This document shows positions 53,210-61,490 of a stretch of 64,000 nucleotides of DNA, one piece after another. The notes under the pieces are model-generated. The model saw only the letters and a program-made list of their open reading frames with translations. It did no database searches and had not been told where the DNA came from. The position numbers were made by a program, and so were the translations under genes. This stretch comes from Oligoflexus sp. (lineage in GTDB: Bacteria > Bdellovibrionota_B > Oligoflexia > Oligoflexales > Oligoflexaceae), in NCBI GenBank assembly GCA_014378195.1, contig JACMOC010000013.1, positions 62,001 through 126,000 on the forward strand, given 5' to 3'. Position 1 is the first letter of the stretch. The number at the start of each line of letters is the position of its first letter.

Positions 53210-54715
53210 TTAAAACTTTGTGTTCCACATCGGAAGGAAATAAATAGGAATTTTCAGTGTAAGTCGCGAGCTAAGAACCACATGAGCCGTCACGGACTGG
53301 ACTGGGTTTTTTTTGTCGAACGGCACATTCGCCGGGAAGTTGTCGGTTTTGGTCGACTCGGCAAGGGATGGTACCGGATCCTGATTTGCATAAGTCAAGG
53401 CATAGGAAACCTTGGTTATATACGCTCTATAGGGTTCGGGATAATCGAGCTTTAGAGTCAGCTCCTGCCCTCCTCGCGTCGACTCCAGATAACCCTTTAT
53501 CTGAGCGGGATCAACGGCAATACTGAGGTAGGACGGTTTGCGAGGCAAAGGCAGTAGGCCGTTTCTCGTCACGGTTTTGCCGTTCTCTTTAAATTCCGCT
53601 TTCACAGAGGCCAGACTTCGTTCGTCATGAAAACCATCCGGTAAGTCCCAGGTTGCCGATGCATGCGGCGCACGCGAAACATCGGCCTTTGTCCATTCCA
53701 AAGAATCGCTTTGAAAACGCACATCTGCTTTGGGATCAAGGCTAAGAATTTCGGCCTCGATGGAGCGGGAAAGTCCCGATGAGAGGAGGCGTAACCAAAG
53801 TGGGTGGGGCGCACTCGGATTCAATTTTGCCATCAAACCCCTATCGATTGCTTTTTCGCGATCCATCAAGGCATCAAGCGCTTTGCGGGAATGTCCTGTC
53901 ATCGGAATATCTTGCATCCGTAAATGGATGTGATGAAGATGCGCGGTTGCCCAACCGTCCCAAGCGTCCGAGGTAAAACTATGAGTCAGGTCATCTGTGA
54001 GTTCGGCCGTCACTCCATAACGTCCACTTTTCACCCACTCTTCGAGTTGCTTCACAACGCGAACCCGCGCCTGCCAGTCAATTCCGATTTCTTCGATGAG
54101 ATCGCCCCCAAAACTGTGGCGGTTTATCTTTGCGACTTCGAGCAGGAAATAGGCCTCATGGGTGACCGAAAGCTTGTCGGCAACTCCAAGGCATTGGTTT
54201 GCCTCTTCAAGGGATTGAGACCCTGGTTTGGGCGCTTTAAAATGGTCGGAGCATGCAGCGAGATCGGGATTGAAGTCTTTGCCTTTGACCGAGGTCAGAT
54301 AATAACCAAGGTCCATGTTAAGCCCGCTGTCATGGGAACCACCGGGATGGCGACCGCGGGGCGGATGACTGGGATCCATGTCCACAGGCGTATCGCCGTT
54401 TTCCGAAGTAAGATCAAAAATCGCCATAGGATAAGCTGCGTGTCCCAACGTTTTGGTTGTTTCGAAAGCCGCGATTCGAACGAGGGACTCCCCGATTGGA
54501 CGTACCCAGCGAAACATCTCGGTCCCATCGACTCCGCCAGGGCCATCTTTTTCCAAAAATCGATAACCGCTATCCTCGCTTATTGGAGGTGCAAACAGTT
54601 CGAGTTGCGTGGGCATACTTTGACGTGCACGGTCTCGCCCATCATTGGCGAAAGCTGAAGGTAAGACGACAGCTGTCAACAGCCCTGCCAGTGTAAGTGG
54701 TTTTAAGACCTGCAT
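53210..54715 (-). CDS. Secreted M74/MepA-like murein endopeptidase candidate
   Basis: 501 residues with a signal peptide cut after AFA. Residues about 60-275 carry LAS-type zinc motifs: SHDSGLNMD (His and Asp ligands, as SHxxGxxxD in MepA) and HLHHIHLRM (compare HYHFHVRL in MepA). A C-terminal domain of about 200 residues is beta-rich and unassigned. The protein would cut D-Ala-mDAP cross-links in peptidoglycan. Length is much greater than MepA (about 270). Start ATG 54715 has weak AGGATGATC upstream. Confidence 0.55.
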   Translation of the reverse strand: MQVLKPLTLAGLLTAVVLPSAFANDGRDRARQSMPTQLELFAPPISEDSGYRFLEKDGPGGVDGTEMFRWVRPIGESLVRIAAFETTKTLGHAAYPMAIFDLTSENGDTPVDMDPSHPPRGRHPGGSHDSGLNMDLGYYLTSVKGKDFNPDLAACSDHFKAPKPGSQSLEEANQCLGVADKLSVTHEAYFLLEVAKINRHSFGGDLIEEIGIDWQARVRVVKQLEEWVKSGRYGVTAELTDDLTHSFTSDAWDGWATAHLHHIHLRMQDIPMTGHSRKALDALMDREKAIDRGLMAKLNPSAPHPLWLRLLSSGLSRSIEAEILSLDPKADVRFQSDSLEWTKADVSRAPHASATWDLPDGFHDERSLASVKAEFKENGKTVTRNGLLPLPRKPSYLSIAVDPAQIKGYLESTRGGQELTLKLDYPEPYRAYITKVSYALTYANQDPVPSLAESTKTDNFPANVPFDKKNPVQSVTAHVVLSSRLTLKIPIYFLPMWNTKF

Positions 54716-54984
54716 GGATCATCCTTTGTATTCTGCGAATAAGACTTCGCTAAAATGCGTCATTATGAACTTTTTTAGATGACGAAAATCTGCGCGCCGC
54801 CTCGATTTCTGCCACAAAATTAGCAAGAACAAAGAATTTGCGAACTAGAATTCCATCGTTACAGAATATAATCGATTTTTAGCGTATTTTGTCGTACTCT
54901 CAAAACTCTTTTTCCCAAGATTCGCAACTCATTTCATGCAGCTGCATACATTGGGCATAACTCAAGTGCATACTGAGGTGTTTC

Positions 54985-55509
54985 ATGTCCTCTGAGATCA
55001 TCATTCGCGCAGCTCGGCCGGAAGATGCCAAAGATATAGCGCACGTTCACGTCGAAAGCTGGCGTACGACGTATGCTGGTATTGTCAATAAGACGTATCT
55101 CGATCAGTTGAAACTCGAAGATCGCGAGAAGATGTGGACCTCGATATTGCATCAGATTACGCCGCGGTCGCACGTGCTCCTGGCCTATGACAAAGAGAAA
55201 AAGAAAGTCGTGGGATTCATCAGCAGTGGACCGAAGCGGGACCATCCTGAGCTAAAATACGACGGTGAAATATCCGCTCTCTATATTTTGAAGGAATTTC
55301 AAGGCGCTGGTACAGGCGAGATGCTGTTCGATGCCTCGTTTCGAGAGCTGCGAACGGCAGGATTTCAGAACGCTATGCTGTGGGTTTTAAAAGAAAGTCC
55401 GAGTGTGGGATTTTATACGACTATGGGCGGTAAAGTCATATCCGAGCACCCTACGGAAATCGCTGGGAATCAGCTCGTTGAATTCTTGATCGGCTGGGAT
55501 ACGATCTGA
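54985..55509 (+). CDS. GNAT-family N-acetyltransferase
   Basis: A 174-residue acetyltransferase. IRAARPEDAKDIAHVHVESWRTTYAGI is the typical beginning, YILKEFQGAGTGEMLF is the acetyl-CoA-binding motif A, and VLKESPSVGFYTTMGGKV is the closing motif. The substrate is unknown. It converges on the next gene with only two bases between stops. Confidence 0.9.
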   Translation: MSSEIIIRAARPEDAKDIAHVHVESWRTTYAGIVNKTYLDQLKLEDREKMWTSILHQITPRSHVLLAYDKEKKKVVGFISSGPKRDHPELKYDGEISALYILKEFQGAGTGEMLFDASFRELRTAGFQNAMLWVLKESPSVGFYTTMGGKVISEHPTEIAGNQLVEFLIGWDTI

Positions 55510-55511
55510 GG

Positions 55512-56096
55512 TCAGTTGCCTGTCGTGATGCATTCGTTCGTAAGAATCTTTGCCGCTGCGTTGCTGTGCATAGAAATTTTCACATCTGGATTGCACACTT
55601 TCGATTCTTTTGTTGGCTGCATGGCGACTTCAAGATGATCGCCTTTTTTGAACGAAAGAGGTAGCGCGTCCTTGTTTTTGCTTGAGAATGAGGTTGCCGT
55701 CACCGTGCCGTCTGTGTGGGCGATGGTGATGAAGATCGTGTGGTTACAGGAGCTGAGGCTCGAGGTTGTTGCATTGATGTTTTGATCTTTCGACGATACG
55801 ATGGTCGTTGTGGTTGGTGTGAAGTCGAAAGCTCCTGTGAAACACAGTACGGCATCGTTAAAGTCGGGAACGTTTTTTATGTCCGCGGACATATCCTCAA
55901 AGTTAATGCCAAGTTTCACGAGCGGGAGGACTTTTTCAGGGGCTGGTGCAGGTTCCGGTGCTGGATCGTCGCCTTGAGGTTCGCTATCGACCGTTTCTGG
56001 AGCGGCTGCAGCTGTAGGTGCTGAGGCTTTGAAAGTGTTCTGGCTTTTGCACGACCACGTTGCACTTGCTAAGAGAGAAATGATTAGGAGTTTCAT
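55512..56096 (-). CDS. Predicted lipoprotein with Pro/Ala-rich linker
   Basis: A 194-residue protein. A short signal peptide ends in TWSC (weak lipobox). Residues about 25-55 are Ala/Pro/Glu-rich, then a beta-rich domain with four cysteines (LCF, SSCN, KVCN, NECI), probably two disulfides. No family recognised. AATGA-type start region shows no strong ribosome site. It is the only - gene between the GNAT and PepP genes. Confidence 0.55.
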   Translation of the reverse strand: MKLLIISLLASATWSCKSQNTFKASAPTAAAAPETVDSEPQGDDPAPEPAPAPEKVLPLVKLGINFEDMSADIKNVPDFNDAVLCFTGAFDFTPTTTTIVSSKDQNINATTSSLSSCNHTIFITIAHTDGTVTATSFSSKNKDALPLSFKKGDHLEVAMQPTKESKVCNPDVKISMHSNAAAKILTNECITTGN

Positions 56097-56231
56097 TGGG
56101 CTACCTCGCAGACCATGGTGATATGCCCTTATCGGTCTGAAAAAACGAAACTTGAGGTGAAATAATTCCCCTCTCCCCGCCTTTTTTCCAAATCTTCAAA
56201 ACCATAAGCAATTGAATTAACTCCTTAAATA

Positions 56232-56268
56232 CAAAAACGGCTCGTCTCTCCGTTAGGGAAAGTCGAGC
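56232..56268 (-). terminator. Terminator of the pepP gene
   Basis: On - GCTCG/CGAGC with an inner CTTTCC/GGAGAG stem is followed by CGTTTTTG. It lies 18 bases past the stop. Confidence 0.7.
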
Positions 56269-56286
56269 GGTTCGCAAATAAGTCGA

Positions 56287-58071
56287 TTACGCAAGAGGTC
56301 GAGTGAGTTCGGTCAGGTAGCGCAGGTCGTCGCCTTCGAGCAGGGGCGATAAGACCTTCAGGACGCGCGCGTGGTATTGATCAACTTGGCGACGATCTTC
56401 GTCTGAAAGCAAACGAACATCGATGAGATCGCGGTCATGCGGACAAAGCGTGAGGTCTTCAAATCCCAAAAATGTGCCGTAGGCCTGGGATTCATTTTTA
56501 ACGACGACCTTCACCAGATTTTCGATTCGCACGCCGAAGTCTCCGGTGATGTAACAACCGGGTTCGTTCGAAAGTATATTGCCCGCATCGAGGGGGGTCA
56601 TATTCATGCGTTTTGAAACGCTGAATGGCCCTTCATGCACACACAGGGCGGCGCCTACGCCGTGACCTGTCCCGTGATTGAATTCGAGCGACTCCTTCCA
56701 GAGAGGCTGACGTGCGATCGTGTCGAGTTGGTAGCCGTTGGTTCCCTTAGGGAAATGCGTTCGGCCAAGCAAGAGGTGCCCTTTCAGAACGGTCGTATAA
56801 ACAAGCTTATGGCGCTGAGATGGCGATCCGAGCGTGAAGGTGCGTGTAATGTCGGTGGTACCGTCATCGTACTGGCCTCCAGAATCGACGAGCAGTATGC
56901 CTTCGGCTTTGAGTTTCGAATTTGATTCATTCGCAGCCCGGTAGTGTGGAAGCGCGCCATGCGGTCCATAACCTGAGATTGTGGCAAAGCTGGGTCCACG
57001 ATATTCTGGGGCGATTGCCCGGAATGATTCGAGTTTGCTTGCTACACTCATCTCGTCCAGGGCTTCTGTTCGGATAGCGCTTTTGAGCCAGCGAATGAAT
57101 TTGACCATCGCTACCCCGTCCCGAATATGGGCCGCTTCCATGCCTGCGAGCTCGGCCGCGTTTTTCACCGCTTTCCATAGAGGAATAGGCGACTCCTGAG
57201 AGAGTATCGCTATACCTTTGCTTTTAAGCGTTTCTTCAACGGCTGCGCTACTCGTATTGGGGTCAAGCCAAACCGGGCCTTGCAGTGATTCGAGAGCCTT
57301 GTAGAAGGACTCGTATGGTTCTAATTGAACAGTCGTTCCCAGTGTTTTGCAAAGATCGGCATCGAGCTTCCCTGTATCGGTGAAGAGGATTGTTTTGTCT
57401 CGATTCACAAGTGCATAGGCATAAAACACCGGATTACAGGGAACATCGCGGCCGCGTAAATTGAAGAGCCAGGCGATTTCATCCAAAGCGGAGACGACAA
57501 TGGATTGGGCGTGCGCTGTTTCAAGCTTCGTTTGAAGGCGTTTGATTTTGCTTGTGTGGTCTTCGCCCGCGTAACGTTTGGGATGCGCATAGAGATGGGC
57601 CGCCGGTAGCTCAGGGCGCGCTTCGGCCCATATTTCGTCGACGAGGTCATCTTTTTGCGGGACGAGTTCGAGTCCGGCCTTTTTGAAGGCATTGGCAATC
57701 TTTTGGTACGATTGTGTCGAGAAAAGGCTGGGATTGATGCCGACGCGGCTGCCTTTGTCCAGAGTTTCTATCATCCAATCCTGCCAGTCGGGAACCCCCT
57801 CCTGGCCTTGGCGGAAGAGCGTGATGGAACTGTTTTTCAGTTCGGCTTCGGCTTGTTCAAAATAACGGCCGTCGGTCCACAGGCCAGCTGCCGCGGTGGA
57901 GGTTGCAAATAAGCCGGAGGATCCTGTGAAGCCGCTAATAAATTCGCGGCGGCCCCATTTTCCTGCAACATATTCACTCTGATGGGGATCTGAGCTAGGG
58001 ACTACATAGGCTTCAAGTTTATTGGTTTTGAGGAGTGTCTGGAGTTTTTTAACGCGCTCTTGAACTGTCAT
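56287..58071 (-). CDS. Xaa-Pro aminopeptidase (M24B)
   Basis: Cuts the first residue when Pro is second. The 594-residue form, with two creatinase-like N-domains and a C-terminal pita-bread domain, is the larger XPNPEP1-type. Metal ligands are visible: Asp in LVDSGGQYDDGTTDITRTF, His in NHGTGHGVG, Glu in NEPGCY and RIENLV. The start ATG 58071 has AGAGGA seven bases upstream; the frame extends to 58137 without that site. Cytosolic, no signal peptide. Confidence 0.92.
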   Translation of the reverse strand: MTVQERVKKLQTLLKTNKLEAYVVPSSDPHQSEYVAGKWGRREFISGFTGSSGLFATSTAAAGLWTDGRYFEQAEAELKNSSITLFRQGQEGVPDWQDWMIETLDKGSRVGINPSLFSTQSYQKIANAFKKAGLELVPQKDDLVDEIWAEARPELPAAHLYAHPKRYAGEDHTSKIKRLQTKLETAHAQSIVVSALDEIAWLFNLRGRDVPCNPVFYAYALVNRDKTILFTDTGKLDADLCKTLGTTVQLEPYESFYKALESLQGPVWLDPNTSSAAVEETLKSKGIAILSQESPIPLWKAVKNAAELAGMEAAHIRDGVAMVKFIRWLKSAIRTEALDEMSVASKLESFRAIAPEYRGPSFATISGYGPHGALPHYRAANESNSKLKAEGILLVDSGGQYDDGTTDITRTFTLGSPSQRHKLVYTTVLKGHLLLGRTHFPKGTNGYQLDTIARQPLWKESLEFNHGTGHGVGAALCVHEGPFSVSKRMNMTPLDAGNILSNEPGCYITGDFGVRIENLVKVVVKNESQAYGTFLGFEDLTLCPHDRDLIDVRLLSDEDRRQVDQYHARVLKVLSPLLEGDDLRYLTELTRPLA

Positions 58072-58378
58072 TGTTTGGTCCTCTTCCTTCCGAAGGCACG
58101 AATGGGTCCTCCACGAAGGCACCCAGCTTTGGATCATACGATTTTTTCGCGAACTATCCCAGTAGACCCAAATGGCCCGCTCTTAAGTGTCACGCCTGCC
58201 CTTGTCACAATATTAGGGGGTTGGCAGTCTTTTTGCGCTTCGTCAGCTAACCAATTTGAATAAGATGGGAAAGTTCGTCTTTTTGGCTATTCGACCAAGT
58301 TAAACTCTGGTAATGAATGTGTCATTTGCAGTGGGCCAGTTTGGTCTGCGCATACCAAGAGTCTGAAAGGTGTATTTC
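58072..58378 (+). other. Divergent intergenic region with sigma-54-like promoter
   Basis: 307 bases between pepP (-) and the CxxCH lipoprotein gene (+). The one clear element is the sigma-54-type site at 58221-58237. No RNA gene or repeat was seen. Confidence 0.5.
58221..58237 (+). promoter_or_regulatory. Sigma-54 promoter candidate
   Basis: TTGGCAG, five bases, then TTGCG. The GG (-24) and GC (-12) dinucleotides are both present, with the exact spacing of TGGCAC-N5-TTGCA. It lies 142 bases upstream of the tandem-CxxCH gene. Confidence 0.55.
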
Positions 58379-59374
58379 ATGGCCCAATTTCATCTGCGTC
58401 ACGCTCGAACTCTTTTCACGTCTGTCGCCATGCTGTCGCTTATGAACGCCTGTGGCGTTCGCCCTGACCGCGATGCTCCCAAGCCAGTGGCGCAAACAGT
58501 TACAGCCCCGACTCGTGAATCCGTCGTTGGAAAAACGCCCGGTGCTCCTGCATCAGTGACGACCAATGCAACGACTCTTGCGCCCGCCGGCGCAGCCACA
58601 GCAGCTGGAACCGGAGAGACGGCACCAACAGCACCGTTTGTGCAACCAACAGCACCCGTTATCGACTGGGCCTACGTAAACGAGAAGGTTATCACGCCTT
58701 CTTGCTTGAAATGCCACACAGCGGCTCGTCCGGCGCACGGAGTGAGTGTTGAAACTTATGCGGCCGTCAAAGCATCGCTTGATATCATCAATAAAGTCGC
58801 TCTGATCGACAAAACGATGCCAAAACGCAATCCACTTCCTGAAGACCAGGCTCAGATCCTAAGCGTCTGGATCGCAGCTGGTGCGCCCGAAACTGTTTCC
58901 AGCGCGGCGGATGTTACAACGCCCGCTCCTGCGGCTCCAGTCGTTATTGTGCGCGAGCCCGTTACGCCCGCCGATCCAACAACGCCTGCACCGACGCCGC
59001 TGCCTCCGGTTGTTATTCCAGTTCCTACGGTTCCTACCGTACCCTCAGATCCCATAATTCCGGCTCCCGCGCCAGTGCCTCAGCCTCCTGTCATTATATC
59101 GCCTGCACCGACGACTCCGGTTGTACTGGATTGGGCTACCATCAACGAACAGGTCATCAAAGTAAGCTGCGTACGATGCCATTCGGCTCCGCACAATGCT
59201 GGCGGAATCAACCTGGAAACTTACGCATCCGTGAAAGCCGTGATTGATGAGATCAATACATCGGCGATTGTCGAAGGGTCCATGCCCCCTCGCAAACCAA
59301 TGCCTGACGACGCTAAAGCGCTCCTCAAAGCCTGGATCGATGCCGGCTCTCCGGAAACAGTTCCAACTCGCTAA
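58379..59374 (+). CDS. Lipoprotein with two tandem cytochrome c-like domains
   Basis: 331 residues. Signal peptide with Cys after LMNA. Two homologous about 75-residue modules are separated by a Pro/Thr/Val-rich linker: SCLKCH ... KTMPKRNPLP ... WIAAGAPE and SCVRCH ... GSMPPRKPMP ... WIDAGSPE. Each has CxxCH for covalent heme and a later Met as likely sixth ligand, like the c-type domains of planctomycete and Bdellovibrio-like surface proteins. The start ATG 58379 has AAAGG eight bases before; GTG 58370 overlaps that site. Electron-transfer role is inferred. Confidence 0.75.
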   Translation: MAQFHLRHARTLFTSVAMLSLMNACGVRPDRDAPKPVAQTVTAPTRESVVGKTPGAPASVTTNATTLAPAGAATAAGTGETAPTAPFVQPTAPVIDWAYVNEKVITPSCLKCHTAARPAHGVSVETYAAVKASLDIINKVALIDKTMPKRNPLPEDQAQILSVWIAAGAPETVSSAADVTTPAPAAPVVIVREPVTPADPTTPAPTPLPPVVIPVPTVPTVPSDPIIPAPAPVPQPPVIISPAPTTPVVLDWATINEQVIKVSCVRCHSAPHNAGGINLETYASVKAVIDEINTSAIVEGSMPPRKPMPDDAKALLKAWIDAGSPETVPTR

Positions 59375-59385
59375 GCCCTGAAATT

Positions 59386-59420
59386 AAAAAAAGCTGCTTC
59401 CGTCTGAAGCAGCTTTTTTT
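59386..59420. terminator. Bidirectional terminator
   Basis: AAAAAAAGCTGCTTC and GAAGCAGCTTTTTTT form a perfect stem with a five-base loop. Flanking A and T runs allow it to serve both the + gene and the convergent - gene at 59430. Confidence 0.93.
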
Positions 59421-59429
59421 ATTGAACAA

Positions 59430-60299
59430 TCAGGAAGCGGTTATGTGCCTCGATTTAAGAGCAGGATGGGTGGGCATGAGAGCCTCCCAGAAGCGTGGTT
59501 TATGATTGGCCTTGAGGGCTACTGTGAAAAGATCGTAATGCTCGAGAGTCACCATAGTCCTTTCGAGAGTGAGCAATTCCTTGCTCAGACCGCTTTGCCC
59601 ATACCTCGCTAATACGGCTCGATCCCCTTCCCGATGACGACGCCTTGCGAAGGCAAAAACCACGGCACTTCCCCATAGAGTAAGAAAAAAAGTCGTTATA
59701 ATATTCACTAAAATCTCAGGATAAGTTGAGGAGCTGCTGCCTTCGGTTTGCCGAAAACTCGTGCCGAGAAAAAAAGCCAGGAGCCGCGAAAGATACAAAA
59801 CAAATCCGTGCGTCATGCCATGGCAGAAGACGAGCAACGCCGTATCATTGCTCTTTATTTTTGCCAGTTCGGCATAGACCAGGATCGATTGATCAACCTC
59901 AGAGAGCTCAAGAAACCCCTGCGATACTGATAAAACGGTGCGTTTTTGCCAAGGTCCAGCGGAAAAGAGATTCACCTCAGGCGAGGGGTATACGCCGATG
60001 AGCGGGATATGCGTGAGGCCAATCTCTTGCGCAAGATGATTGACCTTTTGGACGAGCGGATGATCTTTATCAGTGTCGTCCATGAGATTTGTATCTGTTG
60101 ACCAAATCGATATATCCTGGCTCAACCCCCATGAAAACAGTCCGCTCCCTATCGTCCATGCGATATCAATCCATAGCCATTCCGTAATCGATATCCCGGT
60201 GGCTTCCAGAATAAGCTGAACATGAAAAAGATTGACCCACATCACAGCCGTGACCACAACACCCAGAAGTGTCAGGAGGGGAAAAACGATATATTTCAT
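59430..60299 (-). CDS. HtpX-like membrane protein lacking zinc ligands
   Basis: A 289-residue protein with the HtpX layout: two N-terminal membrane helices, then PLVQKVNHLAQEIGLTHIPLIGVYPSPEVNLFSAGP and LSVSQGFLELSEVDQSIL, which closely follow HtpX. At the active site, HELSHIKNGD of HtpX is replaced by AELAKIKSND (residues 143-152); both zinc His are lost and Glu is kept. The third-ligand region (REFxAD) reads RRHREGDR. It is therefore a predicted pseudoprotease. The Gre-like gene ends 18 bases upstream and may be co-transcribed. Confidence 0.75.
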   Translation of the reverse strand: MKYIVFPLLTLLGVVVTAVMWVNLFHVQLILEATGISITEWLWIDIAWTIGSGLFSWGLSQDISIWSTDTNLMDDTDKDHPLVQKVNHLAQEIGLTHIPLIGVYPSPEVNLFSAGPWQKRTVLSVSQGFLELSEVDQSILVYAELAKIKSNDTALLVFCHGMTHGFVLYLSRLLAFFLGTSFRQTEGSSSSTYPEILVNIITTFFLTLWGSAVVFAFARRRHREGDRAVLARYGQSGLSKELLTLERTMVTLEHYDLFTVALKANHKPRFWEALMPTHPALKSRHITAS

Positions 60300-60317
60300 A
60301 TGATAATCCTCACATTC

Positions 60318-60803
60318 TCAGCAAAGTCCAACGACCGTATAGGAGTTTTTCTGTCTTTCTTTGGAATCGATAGCATCCCCTTTATAAAGACCCATAAGCG
60401 CCTCGCCTAAAGGGGATTCGGGCGAGATGACCAGTATCTTTTCGTTGTGCAAAGTCAGGTCGAGACCAGCACCCAGGTCGGAAATAAGGTAGGCCTGAGG
60501 TCTAGGCCCCTTGCCCTGGAGAAAAACGAGGGCGCCCAAATCGATTTCGTCATCTTCGTCAAAATCTTTGAAAAAACTATTTTGAAGCAGCGCTATTTTT
60601 GATTCAGCAGCGCGGGCACGTTCAAACTGAGACCCGGCAAGGTAAGAAAGTTCAAGGCCGTGGGTGTCATATTTGCTTTTCGCGACAGCATCTTCATGAT
60701 TCGCCCCTTCTTTGGCTGTTTCTGCCGCAGAGAGGGTTGCATGGAGTTCGGCCTTCATTGTTTCGAGAAGAACGCTATGTAGTTTTCTCTTGTCCCACTT
60801 CAC
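60318..60803 (-). CDS. GreA/GreB-like transcription factor
   Basis: A 161-residue protein. The C-terminal half contains the Gre C-domain signature VISPESPLGEALMGLYKGD at about 125-143. The N-terminal half is a helical hairpin (about 12-78) with Glu/Asp in NHEDAVAKSK near its tip, shorter than in true GreA. It may bind the RNA polymerase secondary channel. Some members of this family lack the anti-pausing activity. Neighbours do not clarify its role. Confidence 0.65.
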   Translation of the reverse strand: MKWDKRKLHSVLLETMKAELHATLSAAETAKEGANHEDAVAKSKYDTHGLELSYLAGSQFERARAAESKIALLQNSFFKDFDEDDEIDLGALVFLQGKGPRPQAYLISDLGAGLDLTLHNEKILVISPESPLGEALMGLYKGDAIDSKERQKNSYTVVGLC

Positions 60804-60866
60804 TCAAACACGCCCTTTCTCGTATAAAACCCTAGCAAACCTTATCCCACAGTCGGAAGAGGCTTA

Positions 60867-61352
60867 TCAATAGCGTATGAGGTTAACGATAGGTTTGCCG
60901 CTCTTTTGGGGCGTAAGGATATAAAGTCGGTCATATTCATTTTCACCAACTTCCACCTTTTGATCACTGCCAAAGGCCTTGAATATCTCAGGAAGCGTAT
61001 TGCTATGTCCCACGACGAGTGCGGTTTTCAAAGAGGTATCGTTTTTGAGTGTTTGGATCAGCACATCCGACTTCGTGCTCGCTATGGCGATCGGATTGAG
61101 TTTCAAAGCTTCTGCCAGTGGCACCGCTGTCTTCTGCGTGCGCACATATTCGCTGGTAAAAATAGCGCCGACATCACTATCATGGAGAATGCGCGCCAAG
61201 CTAGTTGCCCTCGCCTGACCCGCAGTGCTGAGCTCAGGATCGGTCGTATTACCGAGTTTTTCGGCATGTCGGACGATGTAAATGCTTTGAAAACCGAAGA
61301 GAGGTACTGTGAAACCGAGGCTAAAGAGGACGATACAAGGCATAACTCTCAT
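60867..61352 (-). CDS. Exported histidine phosphatase
   Basis: A 161-residue phosphoglycerate-mutase-like phosphatase. A signal peptide (residues 1-20) places it in the periplasm. IVRHAEK supplies the catalytic His in RHxE form, TSEYVRTQKTA the second Arg, and VVGHSNTLPEI the second His. The compact length fits SixA-like or Ais-like members. Substrate unknown. Confidence 0.85.
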   Translation of the reverse strand: MRVMPCIVLFSLGFTVPLFGFQSIYIVRHAEKLGNTTDPELSTAGQARATSLARILHDSDVGAIFTSEYVRTQKTAVPLAEALKLNPIAIASTKSDVLIQTLKNDTSLKTALVVGHSNTLPEIFKAFGSDQKVEVGENEYDRLYILTPQKSGKPIVNLIRY

Positions 61353-61490
61353 AATTGTCTCCGATTATGGCTATAGATACAATGGCTTAGGAAGGCATGT
61401 TAAAGGCCATCGAATAATCTTAAGGTTTTGCCGAAAGTGGTCGATCAGTCAACAGTAACGATGAGCTTGAAAAGAAGGGAGGCGAGACTC

